DNA of 64,000 bases from Combretum micranthum. Lineage: Eukaryota > Streptophyta > Magnoliopsida > Myrtales > Combretaceae. The notes under the pieces are model-generated. The model did no database searches. It saw only the letters and a list, made by a program, of their open reading frames with translations, and was not told where the DNA came from. The translations under genes were made by a program, and so were the position numbers. The stretch lies in the NCBI GenBank assembly GCA_024138025.1, contig JAMXBD010003423.1, positions 1 through 64,000 of the forward strand, written 5' to 3'. Positions 12,111-24,941 of the stretch are shown here, piece by piece (within the stretch, counting starts at the first letter, position 1; the number at the start of each line of letters is the position of its first letter).

Positions 12111-13291
12111 GGAATTCAATCGGAAGCAAAACGAGTTGCACATTCTCAATAGTATTAGTGTTTGCCGCCCTATTGTTAAATTTGGTGAGAAAAGCTATGT
12201 AATTTTACATGCATCCAAGTTGATAAGATGGTGCATCTTAACACGATTGGTATGATGTTGTGTTCGAGTGTTTTTCAATAAAATATAAAGATATAAATAA
12301 ATATTGATGGTATTGTGACTTACTGGTATTATATATGAACTTTTATATAAGAGATATTAAGTTTGAACCCTTTCTTTATTGTAATACAATAAATAAATAA
12401 ATAAATAAACCAGTTTGATGTTTTTGGGAAAATCCTCCTTTCTTTTATCTTAATTTCTACCAATAATCCACCCTATTAAAATACTATCACATATATTTAG
12501 CAGTTAATATTACATAAAAGAATATGATGTTACATCAGTATTACAAGATAAGTTCTTGAATTAAGGCAATTTCAACAACTAACGTTTGAAAAAGGAAAAG
12601 AAAGAGAAAGAAAATAAGTATGGTGGTCATGTTGTGTACTTTAAAAATTACACTTTCACCTTCATTTTAATACATGCCATATTTATTTCCCATGTTTGCG
12701 GTAAGTTGACCAAATTTAAGAGAGATTTTGTTTTTCCCCCTCTTTTCCTCTCCTTTAACTTTGAAAGCAAGTAGTAGTTATAATAACTTAAGTATGTTTG
12801 CACTGATAATATAGATCAATGGCCGCCCATGTGATTACGCGTTGTAATTACTTGAGTTTATCCCACAAATGGTAGCTAATGTTTATACCATTTGACTATA
12901 CCTATGAAAGAATTATAACAAAAGTGCATATGGATTATTTTTTTTTTTAATCTTTCATAGGGAAAATTTTTGTTGAGATTCATAAATAGCAATTTGAATC
13001 TCTCTTGCCCCCAACTTATCAAATAAAAAGGTTATAACTGATTAATTAACTCTCATGTCATCCCTCTTATTTTTTCTAATCATCATCATCATTATTATAT
13101 ATTATGCTTATATTAGATGTGCGAGTGCTCTAAATAAGTATTCAAATAATAATGATATATTTCCTACTCCTACCTAGAATGTACAAAGTTGTTCCATCCT
13201 CTTTTACATGTGATCACCAAATCTTTGACCTTTATTGCAATGGATATTGTATATAATCAGAACTCATCAATATCCACTTCTCCTAAGAAAT

Positions 13292-13303
13292 CCATATAAT
13301 AAG
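13292..13303 (+). promoter_or_regulatory. Degraded TATA-like site of the intact PME
   Basis: CCATATAATAAG lies about 140 bases before the ATG, at the place equivalent to the TATATAAG of the upstream duplicate. It is still usable as a TATA element but is less canonical. Confidence 0.35.
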
Positions 13304-13436
13304 CCTTTCTATTCATCCACTTCATTTTAGTGTCCATTCTTCCCCTTCTCATCATAAAACCTTGCAAGTGAAGCAACAAAAGAAGAGAAAGGAAAAAACA
13401 AAAAGAAAAAAGAAATAAAAAAAAAATACACCACTA

Positions 13437-16400
13437 ATGTCTTTTACAATAATGAAGAAATTTCATGTGAAATTTTTTTGGCTCCATTATTATCTTTCCG
13501 TACTGCTCGTTGCCACTGCGGCGACGGCCTCGACCCCCACCGAAACGTCCACGGCCCTTCTAATAGAAGTGGACCAGTCGGGAAATGGTGATTTCAGGAA
13601 AATACAAGACGCCATTGACTCTGTTCCTTCCGGGAATTCACAACTTGTATATATTCGAGTTCAACCTGGAACTTATAGGTAAATAAAAGTACTTCATTAT
13701 GGAAAATGATTAATGTTAATGAAATCTATAATAAAGTTCCAGCCCCAGTAATAGGAATAAGACACATATTTGCTGTTTCATTCTTATTTCACTGAATGAG
13801 TACTTGACAGATAATTATTATTTGTATTATTTTAAAGATTTTTTTTTTTTTATTTTTTACACATATCATATACTCATTTACTGGAACACGGATGAAACAG
13901 CATCATGAAACAGCAAATTCTCATCCCTACGTAAGGTTTTATTTTTATTTTTATCAAACATAAGTGCGTTGTTAGCATACAAACCATATTGCTTGTACAC
14001 AGCATGAAAATATATTATTCAAGGTTTGACTTAGAATTGGCGAAAATCCTATAATGTCTTAATTTAATCTTAATTTTTTGAATCATCTTCTTCTATATAT
14101 TTTAAAGGCCAACAAGAATAAATTAAAAAATTCCTTTTGAAAAAAAAGTAAAGTTACCAAACTTTATTATTAATTAGCTCTGTGCACATGCGCATTACGC
14201 ATTACTTGCATGTAATTTATCAAAATTATAGCAACCATACGAATACACTTGTGAAAAAGAAGGCCAATCGATCGATGCAGGTGCTGCTATCTCTGATTGA
14301 TTGTAAATAGTATTAGAGGTTTTTTTATTTTATTTTAGTTTATATTAAGTTCTAAACTCATGTTTAGGTCGGAGGTAGTTGAAATGATCTCTCAACTCAC
14401 TCACAATATTGTATATATTAAATGCCCTTTTAAAGCATGGATAATAATTGCAAGTATAATAATAACGGCGTATATGCTTATTTATTAGGATTGCTTTTGG
14501 GTCATCGACTCATCATAGTAAACAGACAAAGACAAACCACTTTACCATGATAAGCAGATCTCTAGGAAAAACATTAATGTCACATTTAGTAAGTGGGAAT
14601 CAACCCAGAATGAGATTATGATTTTAAATTTTATTTTAAGTCTAATATTTGGATGTATTTTTGAAAAGCTAGAATTGTGATTAAGGGAATCAATTATTCC
14701 AGTTTTAAGGGAGAATTCGATTCCATGATTAAGAAGGCGGAATCGCAATTCCATTCTATACTTTTAATTGATTATTACAATTAAGTTTTTATTTTCTTAT
14801 ATATTTATTATTCACGTTAATTACTAAAGATATTTTTTACAAAACTTATATCAATTTAATTATATTTCATGATATACCTAAATAAAAATGAATGAATTTA
14901 TCATTCAACTGCCCATTACATTTTTCCTATTCTAATTAATTCCATTCTAAACAACTTATACGTACCAGATGTGACAAAAGTAAAATTCTCCATTACTTAT
15001 ATATATCAACAATGTTTCCTTTCATATATTAGACATTTGGCTAGTTAAAAGAAGTTATCGTATTTAATATATGGCTCTATCTTAGGAGAAACTATGCATT
15101 TCATATGACACACCATATGTATTCTATTATCCAATTGGTGACTAAATAAGCCAATAATATTTGAATATATAATAATTCATAAAAAGAATACCCTATATCT
15201 TTTCTCAAATACCGCATACTTTCTCTTGCCTTAAAAATGCCTGCCATTATGTTGCTCGCCAAAGTGATATATACAAGAACTAATGACTCAACCACATTCA
15301 ATAATGCTATGTAATTAGGTTTTTATTATTCATTGTTTGGGTATAAGGTATATATAAATATGTATGATTTAAATTAAATTGTTTTCATCATTCTAATACT
15401 ATCAAATTTCTCAAAAGATCCAATACATTAAATATGGATATGATTCTCTATCTATAATACACATTTTAATAATCAATTTATTTGATACATGATCTAACAT
15501 CATATCTCAAGCTAGCTTATTTGTTTGAAAGATGGAAGGTTAAATTAGATGGCATTGAGTAAACGCGGCATTCTCTTTAATGCAGCCTACTCGCATAATT
15601 TCAAAATACATTTACTAATAAGTATATAATTTATTTAACTATTAAAATAAATATAATGATTATTATATTAACTATTTTAATGATTCGAATTTGAATTATT
15701 AAATAATTTACAAGGCTGATCTTAAAAACAAGAATGATGATATAGAAGTTTCTTGACTTCTCCCTCTTTCAACTATAGAGTATGATTTTTATGTGTGAAA
15801 AATCTGTCTTTCCAATTGTTAATGCTATATAATTCTCACTTTCAATATTATAAGAAGTCAGCACTATAAACTTCTTTTCTTTTTTTTTTTTTATTTTTTT
15901 TGTCCAAAGTAGTTGCAACGGATCAACCTATATAATCATGTGAAAAAAAATATAAATGACTTATACGAATTTGATCATAACACAATATATTCGGACAAAG
16001 TATCACCTAATTAAACTAAACAAATTTTATATAACGGGTATTTTTTATTAGTGTGTTTGTCACAGGCTGAGGGTGACCTTATTTATCTGGGTCCAGCACC
16101 TTCTATGATTGATAAGCCTGCTTGGGATTTAGGTATTGCTACAGCCAGTGTTTGTTGCCCCAAACCCCAACTCTGCCTTGACTTCCGCATTATTATTATT
16201 ATTATTTATTTCCTTACCAAGACTCCATTGCATATTTATTTTTATCTACCCTAGAGCCTAGAGGCATGTACAATATTGTGTTATTGTTTGCCGTCCTAGT
16301 GTTGAATTTGGTGAGAAAAAGCTATGTGCTTGTAGGCTTGCAAAATGTATCTGAGATAGTAATTAAGAAGGTGGCTTTCAGAATGTGTTGATGTAGAGCT

Positions 16401-19400
16401 ATTTAAGCACTTCGTCAAAAAAATTAATATGCCTTTTTTTTTTTTTTGGGAAATCTTCCTCATTTCCTTATCTCAATTTATATATATATATATATATATA
16501 TCTCTTAAAATGTCATCACAATAGGTGAAATTAAACAAAAGAATGCGGGTTATATTGGTGCTACCGGGTATTTTTATGAATATAGACAATCTCGACTACT
16601 GATTTATGAATCATTAAAAATTTAGAAAATAAAATGGAGAGGATCCAAAGGTTTTGATTTCATTCAGAAATACAAAGCAACTTACTGAGTGCATTTTTCT
16701 CTTCTTTTTTTTTTTTTTTATTATTATTTCTTGAAAAGAAGAAAGAATTTTTTTTTTTTTCAAATTAAGGTTGTGGTTATATGGTGTACCCTAATAATAT
16801 ATATTACACTTTCACCATCATATTGGTATTATATGCCATATTTATTTCCCATGTTTGCAATAATAAGTTGACCAAAATTTAGAAGGGATTTTTTTTTTTC
16901 CTTCTTTATTATTTCGTTCAACATGGCTTAACTTAACCAAATATATAAATAGCTGAAAACCATAGATAAACCATAGTTAGCATTCTTTGAAAAGCGAATA
17001 GTATTATTATTAATTATTATTATAAGTGTCCATTTTGATTATTCAATATGACTAAATTAGGCACATATGTTAACAATTTTGGTGTGGAGTGTTGATAATA
17101 ATAATTGATGTTTGATATACATATATTGTTTGAGCAGAGAAAGGATTGTTGTCCCATCCAACAAGCCCTATATCACCATAAGGGGAACGAAAGCCTCTAA
17201 CACCATAATTACGTGGAACGACGGTGGAGACATTTACACTTCTGCCACTGTCTCCGTTTTGGCTTCTGATTTCGTCGGGCAATCTTTAACCATTCAGGTA
17301 TAATACCTAATCTGACTAACTTGTGTTATTAATTAACATATCTATTGCTATAACCCTAGTACCAACTTATCCGTCTCCAAAATTTAAACATAAGTAACTG
17401 CATTTTTACCATTTTCTCTCTCTTATTTTCCCTTGCTCTCCACTTTTCTTTCTCTCTTCCATTATCATACTATATTTTGGTACATATAAAAAAAATTTAA
17501 ATAATCTCTATTTCAAATTAAGTTTACTATCATGTTATATTATATTTTAGCATATACATCGCGCATTATCTATGCATATATGTATTATTTCTCACTATAG
17601 GGTATCTTGATATATGAGGTTATCCTTATGTACATTTCAGTGCCAGTCATAACCTATTACAATATATAAAATCTCTTTGAAATGATGTGCTCGTTATTGG
17701 ATCATCATGCGACCTAAGTTAGGTGATCACCTATGAACCTATGTTATTTTTCATGTTTTCAGTACGGACCCCAAACCCCAAAAACGAAGATAAAACTTTA
17801 ATTTAGAAACTTTTCTTATCGAGATATAGAAAAATGGACATGCCTCATAAAGGAAATAGTCCAACGATAGGTGAAATGAGAATATCATATGTATAACTTC
17901 TAATACCATTGCTTGAACCTTAAAACTACTGCTAAAAATCATAAGTTGTAGGAATTTTAGGGTATTAACAATGGTTTAGAATATCTATATATATATATAC
18001 ATACACACATTATCAAATTTTTGGAAAGTGAAGTTATATTTACGAGTTTGAAGAGTTTATCCATATTTGACTAGTAGCTTCAAGATGTACTTGAATTTGC
18101 CCTATCTTTATAGGGGTTATATATAATTTAAATACGTGGCGAAAAGATACTGGCGAGACTTTTATTGAGATATGATACATGAAAAACGATTTCACATATA
18201 ATCCCACGTGTTGACACCATTTCATATGTATTACATTCTCAATAAAGAGTCCAACTAAAAATGGGTAAGTCAAGCCTACTGACTTATGCTGAAATACAGA
18301 GTCGTTTATTGTGGAATTAATTGAATTTCGATTTGATTTTAATAGAATACTTTGGGTACTTCCGCAAAAGCTGTCGCTCTAAGGGTCGCTGGAGATAGAG
18401 CTGCATTTTACAATTGCAGGATGATTTCATATCAAGACACTATTCTTGACGATTCCGGAAAACATTATTACTACAAGTGCTACATTGAAGGAGGCACGGA
18501 TTTCATATGTGGAAATGCTGCTTCTCTTTTTGAAGTGAGTGTGAGACCCTTTTTCACTTTATTCGTATTAAAAAAAAAAAAATTGCATCAAACTACCGAT
18601 CATTTTTACATCCTTTTATAAATAAATGTTTAACCATTTTTTAAGTCGGTTTGGATGGTTCGTTTTTCATCTGTATTATATCTGTATCGAAACGATGTGT
18701 ATAAATATCGATTTGCATCAATATTTAATCTATGTTTTATCTATTTTATATTTTCATAAAATTGTCAACTTTTTTTATTATATCTATTTTTTCATAAATA
18801 ATTTATTAGAAAAAAATTTAAAAAAAATGCATATATTTGTTGAAAAGCTAGCCCAACATTTGGATGCTAAGCTTCTATAAAATTTACAACGCAATCTATA
18901 CTGTGCATGCATTACGTGCCATATTGATTTTGAACTATTGATCGAGTAGACTTTTTAAACTTCTAAAGTGCGATTACACCTAATTATATAACCTCCAAAT
19001 TGTCGCTAAAAGGACCATATATATTGATGGAATGTACATTTTAAAAAATTGGAGTATGAAATCATGCTTGAGAGTTTAGAAACCCTAGCCATATCTAATC
19101 AATAGATTTGCAATTTACCCTATTTATTTTTTATGAGAAATTTAATGTTTGTTGAAAATGGAGCTTATTCACGTATTGTGTTGGTTCCGTTAGAGTTGCC
19201 AGCTACATTCAACCTCGGAAGCAAATGGAGCTATTACAGCCCAACATAGGGATTCACCATCAGAGGATACAGGGTTTGTGTTCTCAAATTGTAGGATCAC
19301 TGGAGTGAAAACAGCATTTCTTGGAAGACCATGGGGTCCCTACTCTAGAGTGGTGTTTCTACAGACTTACATGTCTAAAGCCATACTCCCACAGGGTTGG

Positions 19401-20205
19401 GATGACTGGGGGAGTACCAACAGGCACCGGTATTATTCTTTTATAATTTCACACTAGTTTTCATCTTATTTATTTTGATTCATGGAAAATTAACTAATAA
19501 ATTTTATTTCCCTTTTTAACTGTGATGGACTATATGCTTTGCCTCATACACCATTTAAGATTACCAGAACTTTATTCTCTAAATTTACTTTCTCTAATTT
19601 TTTTTTTCTAAATTTATATATAAATTAATAATTAAATTGTTAAAATAGGTTTATAAAATATAAATTATCTTCTCTATATAATAGGTAATATTTAAATTTT
19701 AAAGAAGGGTGATATTTGTTTTTACATAAATTTCAATAGTAACTTCTCTTCAACTGAAATTAATATATATTTTTTCTAAATATTATATAATTAACAGGTC
19801 ATTTATATCATATATATACATATAACACGAATCCTCCCGTTCATTTTAATATAATACAATATAATTGTATATAAACTCTACTTCTATTTCAATGGCAAAA
19901 CGATTGAGTGGAGAACCCTTATAGTTTCAGAAATAAGGGCGGCCAAATCACTATACATTATAGAACCTAATATATTTTTTTTTTATATTTGCAGTACTGT
20001 GTATTACGGCGAATACCAGTGCTATGGTCCTGGAGCCAACACGGCAGGAAGAGTCGAATGGTCACGCAGCTTAACTTCGAACGAGGCTAACCAATTCTTG
20101 ACCATGGACGTGCTGGGTGGACGAGAATGGCTACGATCCGCACCAAAACACTTCGTGACTATAGGCTCAGCCATGGCCGCTTTTAAATATGGACGAGGGA
20201 ATTGA
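13437..20205 (+). CDS. Pectinesterase (pectin methylesterase), pectinesterase 11-like, five exons
   Basis: Exons are 13437-13678, 17138-17297, 18346-18534, 19194-19429 and 19995-20205, all with GT-AG introns, giving 345 residues. Residues 1-32 form a signal peptide (hydrophobic [13 protein letters not shown]), so the enzyme is secreted to the cell wall. There it removes methyl esters from homogalacturonan, releasing methanol and changing wall stiffness. There is no N-terminal inhibitor-like pro-region, so it is a type II (group 2) PME. Family motifs are [35 protein letters not shown] and the C-terminal EWLRSAP. The expected catalytic residues are present: Asp165, Asp186 and Arg242. The usual Gln before AVALRV is Lys. 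The text WNDGGDI and CYGPGAN points to the pectinesterase 11 subgroup. Intron 1 is very long (3.46 kb) and lies partly in a tandem duplication. The gene looks intact. Confidence 0.93.
14579..14975. mobile_element. MITE-like insertion in PME intron 1 (copy B only)
   Basis: The insert begins GTCACATTTAGTAAG and ends with the complement of GTCACATCTGGTACG, giving inverted ends of about 13 bases. Subterminal GGAATCA and TTCCATTCTA words are typical of plant MITEs. Copy A of the duplication has continuous intron text here, so the insertion came after the duplication. It does not touch an exon. Confidence 0.55.
16063..16260 (+). other. Conserved protein-like patch in PME intron 1, copy B
   Basis: After TTTGTCACAG, which resembles a 3' splice site, one frame is open and protein-like: [19 protein letters not shown] and then [19 protein letters not shown]. 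It is retained at higher similarity between the two duplicate copies than the rest of the intron. PME proteins have no such segment, so if spliced it would be an aberrant or alternative exon. The family is not recognised. Confidence 0.35.
16478..16501. repeat. (TA)n microsatellite in PME intron 1
   Basis: About twelve uninterrupted TA units, followed by TCTC. Confidence 0.9.
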
Positions 20206-22841
20206 TTTCATGTTAATTATTAGTATATGCAGAAGCCAAGTTGTTCAAAAAAATCAATATAAGTTTTGAAGCATCAAGTCAATTATTGTTTATCGTGTTA
20301 TATACTTTTGTCATTCATTCATCATGTCCAGAATGTGGATGATGCATGCAAAATGGCATGCAAAGAACAATTATGTACGTCATCAATTTCGATTGGTTAT
20401 GATGAGTTCTATGTTTGAAGGTTGTTATAGGTTTGAATTCAATCAAGAAGTTGATTTTTTATGTGTTCTTATTAAGGTTTTGATCTTAAGAGTAGGAGAT
20501 ACGAAGTTGAAGAATGCTTAGGCTAACGTGGTTGACCATGTTAATCGAGAGAGTGAAAGGCTTGCTAGTTGTCCATTCCCAACCATGTTAACCATGTTCC
20601 TTTAAGAACCAGGGGTCAAACGATCGGCCCTAACAATCACAGTCTACTACAAAGATGGAAGAATAATTATTTTATGATTTCTCTGTGCATTTTTTCTAGG
20701 AATGTAGCTTTGTGTAGTTGAGTATAAGTCTTGAGTTTCTCATGTACATGAGGGGAAGCATCTTTAAGGTAGTGGAGTTTATCTCACCCTGATTACTTCA
20801 CAATTGAATTTAATAGGTGGATGGTTCACATTTATATTAATTTGTCGTCAAATCCTTTGTTGTCTTTAATAAATGGTCAAAGTAGAACATTAAAACTTCT
20901 CTAGAGGTATGTGAGGAGTGATGCTCGGATCCAAGTGAAGGTTAGCATTTTGAGTAGGAGCTCCCTTGTTGTCAAGCGGATGTTGCTACTTAATGCAGGG
21001 TTGAAAGTGTGTACAGAATTTTATTGAGTTGGGGGACAAAAGAGAAGAAAATGAGCATGTTTTGGCTACTATAGGGCTGTCAATTCAAATGAAGCTCTTA
21101 CAATCCAAATGGCTAATATAGAAAAGTCTTGGCAGTAAAGAGATAACCGGCTGTCGGACGGCTCTCAGAACCATCTGGATATGAATCTATGGAAAAGCAC
21201 AATTAAACTGAATTTTGAAGGGCTGGTTGGATGTAGGACTTACCCATCCGAATGGCTCTTTGAAAACATGTGGAAACACGAACAAAAGAGAGGATAAATG
21301 TAAAAGATCGCTTCAATCTCATTTTAAAGTCAATTCAGTGCTCAACTGCTCAATTTTTTCAAAAAAAAAAAAAAAAAAAAAAAGAAAATCCAATTTTGCC
21401 CTTACCTAGGAGTCTAATTTTTTTTTTTTTTTTTTATATATATATACTCAAAAACAATTCAAACATATAAAAAAAATAAGGTACACTAGAGTTTAAAAAT
21501 ATATATCGATGAAAACTTTATAAGAAAAATCAATAAGATGCAAAAACTAGTCAAATCAGCATACGTGTAGAAGTGAACCCTTAGATTATGTCAAATGGTA
21601 CAATCTAGTAAAAAAAATGAAAACCTTAGGCCTCTCCTACCCTTAATAATCCATATGCAAGCCCCCCACCTTTCATTTTCTTCCCCATATCACCTCATTT
21701 CCTTCATTTATTCTTCATTAAAACCTTCATAAGATCCATATAAGGTAATATGTCTCTAAAATCCATCTTGTAAGCACTTTTAGTCCATATTAAAGCTAAT
21801 ATAATGTAAGATTAAGTTAGGATTAATGTTTCTCCTTTTTCTCAAAAAAAAAAAAAAAAAAAAAACATGAAGAAGACATGAATATCCATGAAGTTTAAAA
21901 GCTACAAAATTCGTAATAGCCAAGACTAAGGTAATAAAAGTATACTAAACTTGAGCTCTATCTTGCATTAGCACTAAATAAGCTCCATTAGTAAATACAT
22001 TATCCTTAAGTGATAGTTTGAGCTTAGAAAATAGAGGAAATGAAGAGGGAGAAGCTACTCAAGGTTCCCCAAAATTCATATTAATGTAAAGGTAATATTT
22101 TAAAATGAGTTATTGCAAATTTATAGCATCTTAGGCATGGAAATTAATATAAGTATGTTGGTTGATAATTATTGTAGCTAAATTTCACATTATTGAGTGT
22201 TTTGAAAGTCTCCATTGAGTGTGAAAGCTGAAAAAAGTGAGGATAGTGCACATACAAGTAGTGATTTTTGAAGTGGGTTTGTTGAAAAATATATAGTATG
22301 GCGTGTAGACTTGGAAATAAAATATTTGTAACTGCTGAAATTATAAATTTCATGATGAAATTGGTGTTGGGTTGACGTAAATATGAAATTCTTTGAAGAT
22401 ATGTTGGTATGATAGTAGGTATTGGATTGGGTGTTGATGGAATCGGCAAATTGGATGTGAATGGTGTGGAATTATGCATGTGTATGGCATGATCAATTAG
22501 GAATGATAAATTGTTGTTTTAACAAGGAAACTTTGATTAATTATGACAATTAGTGTCTTTAGGTGATGGATCATAACGGTATTACTTAATAGAGTTAGTA
22601 TGAATGCATATGTAGAGATTGGATTCTTGGCAAAAATAAGTTACATTAGAGATTTTAATTAAAAAAATGTGATTTGAAAGGAATAAATAAAGGGTCATAT
22701 TGATGATGGTTTTGATGAATTATTATTATTATTAGGATATAAGTGTTTGATAGAAGTCTCTTGGATATAAGATTGAGAAATTGTGAAATTAGCACATAAA
22801 TAGCCTAATTGGTGGATCTGAAATGTTCTATTGGAATAAAT
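20206..22841. other. PME 3' flank and non-coding repeat-rich DNA
   Basis: The first 200-300 bases probably include the PME 3' untranslated region. No other gene was recognised. Long A and T homopolymers lie at 21360-21383, 21418-21435 and 21845-21864. A slightly GC-richer stretch near 21130-21260 has no family I recognise. Confidence 0.5.
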
Positions 22842-23569
22842 TGTTCATGGGGTGTATTAGCTTATTTAAAATATTAATTAAGTCATCTTATGATGATTCA
22901 TGTTAAGGAGAAACTAATTTGGATATATGAGTTGATATGTGGATCTTAATCTCTAATATGAAATTGGTAAAATTGGGAGAATTAAGAACCTAAATTCAAA
23001 TAACCAAAATATAATAATAATGGTAAATAAAGGATTTAAGTAATTAATAATTAGAGAAAAACAAAAGGAGTAAATTAAATTAATTAAAAAGGGCAAACTG
23101 TCTTTGCACCTAAAAATTTGAAAAGATACATTATTGATAAAGAATGTATCTATTGAAAAGTAATAACCACTCTTTCTTTCTTCTTTCTTTCTGCCTATCA
23201 TTCTTTCTCAAAAAACTACCTCTTTATACCATCCCTGACTCAACAGAAAATCTTGACAAAGATCTTGATAACACACGTAACGACAAAAGGTATTAATGTT
23301 AGGATCATTGGTAGTGAATCTTTGATGAGAAACTAGCTTTCAAAGTAAGTTTTCTAACTTTGACTTCTTGTGTTGGAGTAGGAATTCATAGAATTTGATG
23401 ATAAGTATGGTCTTTGTGATGTCTTTGTGGGAGTTTATAAGACTTATGAACAAAGGAAGGGAAAATATGGACAAAAATCGCTTTTTACGATGTAAGAGGC
23501 AACAACAAGGAAGCATAGACATGTCTTGAACTATGAAACTCTTCGTTTTTCTTAGTTTTGGACGCTTTG

Positions 23570-23765
23570 GTCATGTCGCAGCCATGCCAAAGGCCGTGAA
23601 AGCCTCTGTGTGAGCAAAAGGCTTCACACCCCTTTCACAAAGGCATGCTAAAGGGAGTGCCTTCTCGTACCACATAGGGCAAAACCATGCCAAAGGGAGT
23701 GCCTCATGTATGCTTTGTTTTTAAGGGCATGCCAATTTTGGCCGAGCCCATACCTTTCCTCATGT
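23570..23765. repeat. Imperfect palindrome array (CATGCC/GGCATG type) in element C
   Basis: GCCATGCCAAAGG, AAAGGCATGCTAAAGG, CATGCCAAAGGGAGTGCCT and GGGCATGCCAATTTTGG recur within 200 bases, with AAAGGGAGTGCCT repeated almost exactly. The units are partly self-complementary around GGCATGCC. Confidence 0.6.
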
Positions 23766-24519
23766 GCGTGAGCTCTAGAACAACCTTTTCTTTTACTTAA
23801 AGCCTTTTTGACAGTCTTTCTAATACATCCAAAAGCTAGATGACTAAATAGACTTCACTTAAGTCTAACTCAGAGAGAAAGATAAAGGAACGTATTATGA
23901 ATTAGGATTTATAATAATAGGTTGAGTTCTAAAAGTTGTGTTGTGTTATGGTTCAGATTAACTGAATTAGATTCTTAAGATTGCTACAAGTTGTCTAAAC
24001 AGGTACATATACCATGCTCGTTGCTTGTGTGTGTTAGTTTATAACTCTAACCTAATTAATTGATTATTTGACTACATAAGATTGTTGCTGCTTGTGTATG
24101 GTTGCTATCGATGAGTGGGAAGTATCCACTTATTAGTGTGGCATCCCAATGATCTTGGTACCGCGTTGTTCTTAATGGAATTGCTCTTGGAAATGATCTA
24201 AGTAGTTCTAGGAGTGTTGGAGTTATTGGGGAGTGACCCATAATTATGTTTTGGTTTCAGTTTAGCAGATATTAAAGAGTACCCAATATAATATATATAA
24301 TATATATGAGAGTGTGTGTGTGTGTGTATTAAATATTTATATGTGAATCAAGTTTTGAGATACCTCTTGTTGATGTTGGTGGGACTAAGCACTAAATATA
24401 ATAACTAAATGGTTGATGCATGCTTTTGCATTAAGTGTGTGTATACATTGTGATGCTTGATCATAAGTGTGAGATTGCGGTATATCGTACTAGGCTTTGA
24501 CTCTCTCTGTTCGTTTTTA

Positions 24520-24621
24520 GGAATTGTTGAAGCACCCGTCAGGTTTGATTTTTTTGAATATAATATAGTCACATACTACGGGGAGGATGCTATCGGCAAG
24601 TATTACCTAGCAAATTATTAG
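24520..24621 (+). other. Short frame after splice-acceptor-like site, element C
   Basis: The text TACTAGGC, a pyrimidine-rich tract and TTTTTAG|G precede an open frame that runs to TAG at 24619-24621. The peptide is rich in acidic and aromatic residues (RFDFFEYNIVTYYGEDAIGK). Position and phase match the equivalents in elements A, B and D. Its function is unknown. Confidence 0.4.
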
Positions 24622-24941
24622 TGTTGGTTTGTTAGACTTTAGGGAGACAAAGATTCTTTCTATTATAATGTATTTGTTCCCATGTATTAATATGGCATGA
24701 TAGGGCATAGACCCATTTATTGGTTTGTAACAGTTTGTGTTAGATGGACTCTATGAGCTATCTCATGTTAGTGCTATATATGATTTAATATTTTGTGGTG
24801 TTTTATAATGTAGTAATAGTGGATTGTTGTGACATGGAGAATCAATATATGTGTGCTGAGCTATTAAATGAACTTTATCGTGGATGTTAGTAGGTCTAGT
24901 AGACATGTGATTGTAAATGCCCTTAAGTTTAGGGTATTACA

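Larger units (their letters stand above)
8985..12830 (+). repeat. Tandem segmental duplication, copy A (PME promoter + exon 1 + intron 1)
   Basis: Copy A aligns in order with copy B at about 13010-16980. Matching landmarks are the promoter text ATTAACTCTCAT...TTTTTCTAATCATCATC, the PME exon 1, the intron text TATTAGAGGTTTT, CACACCATATGTATT, the TCACAGGCTGAGGGTGACC patch, and the end text CATATTTATTTCCCATGTTTGC. The offset is about 4.0-4.15 kb. The copies differ by many substitutions and by insertions unique to each. Copy A has no PME exons 2-5, so the duplication took only the 5' part of the gene. Confidence 0.85.
13010..16980 (+). repeat. Tandem segmental duplication, copy B (contains the functional PME exon 1)
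   Basis: This is the downstream unit of the 4-kb tandem duplication. It contains the promoter, exon 1 (13437-13678) and most of intron 1 of the intact pectinesterase. Relative to copy A it carries a MITE-like insertion at 14579-14975, and it lacks the hAT-like block found in copy A. Confidence 0.85.
22842..24941 (+). mobile_element. LTR-like element C (possible solo LTR)
   Basis: Candidate ends are TGTTCATGG at 22842 and GGGTATTACA at 24941, flanked by TAAAT on both sides (22837-22841 and 24942-24946), a 5-bp target duplication as made by LTR retrotransposons. The 5' end is less certain because TAAAT is a common word here. The element has a hairpin-type array at 23570-23760 and, 320 bases before its end, the acceptor-plus-short-frame feature at 24520-24621 shared with elements A, B and D. 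No gag-pol is present, so it is best read as a solo LTR of an unknown gypsy-like family. Confidence 0.45.

Noticed and set aside
22144..22479. Minus-strand open frame of 111 codons
   Set aside because: Low-complexity Asn/Thr/Ile/Pro composition in AT-rich DNA with no recognisable motif or splice context.
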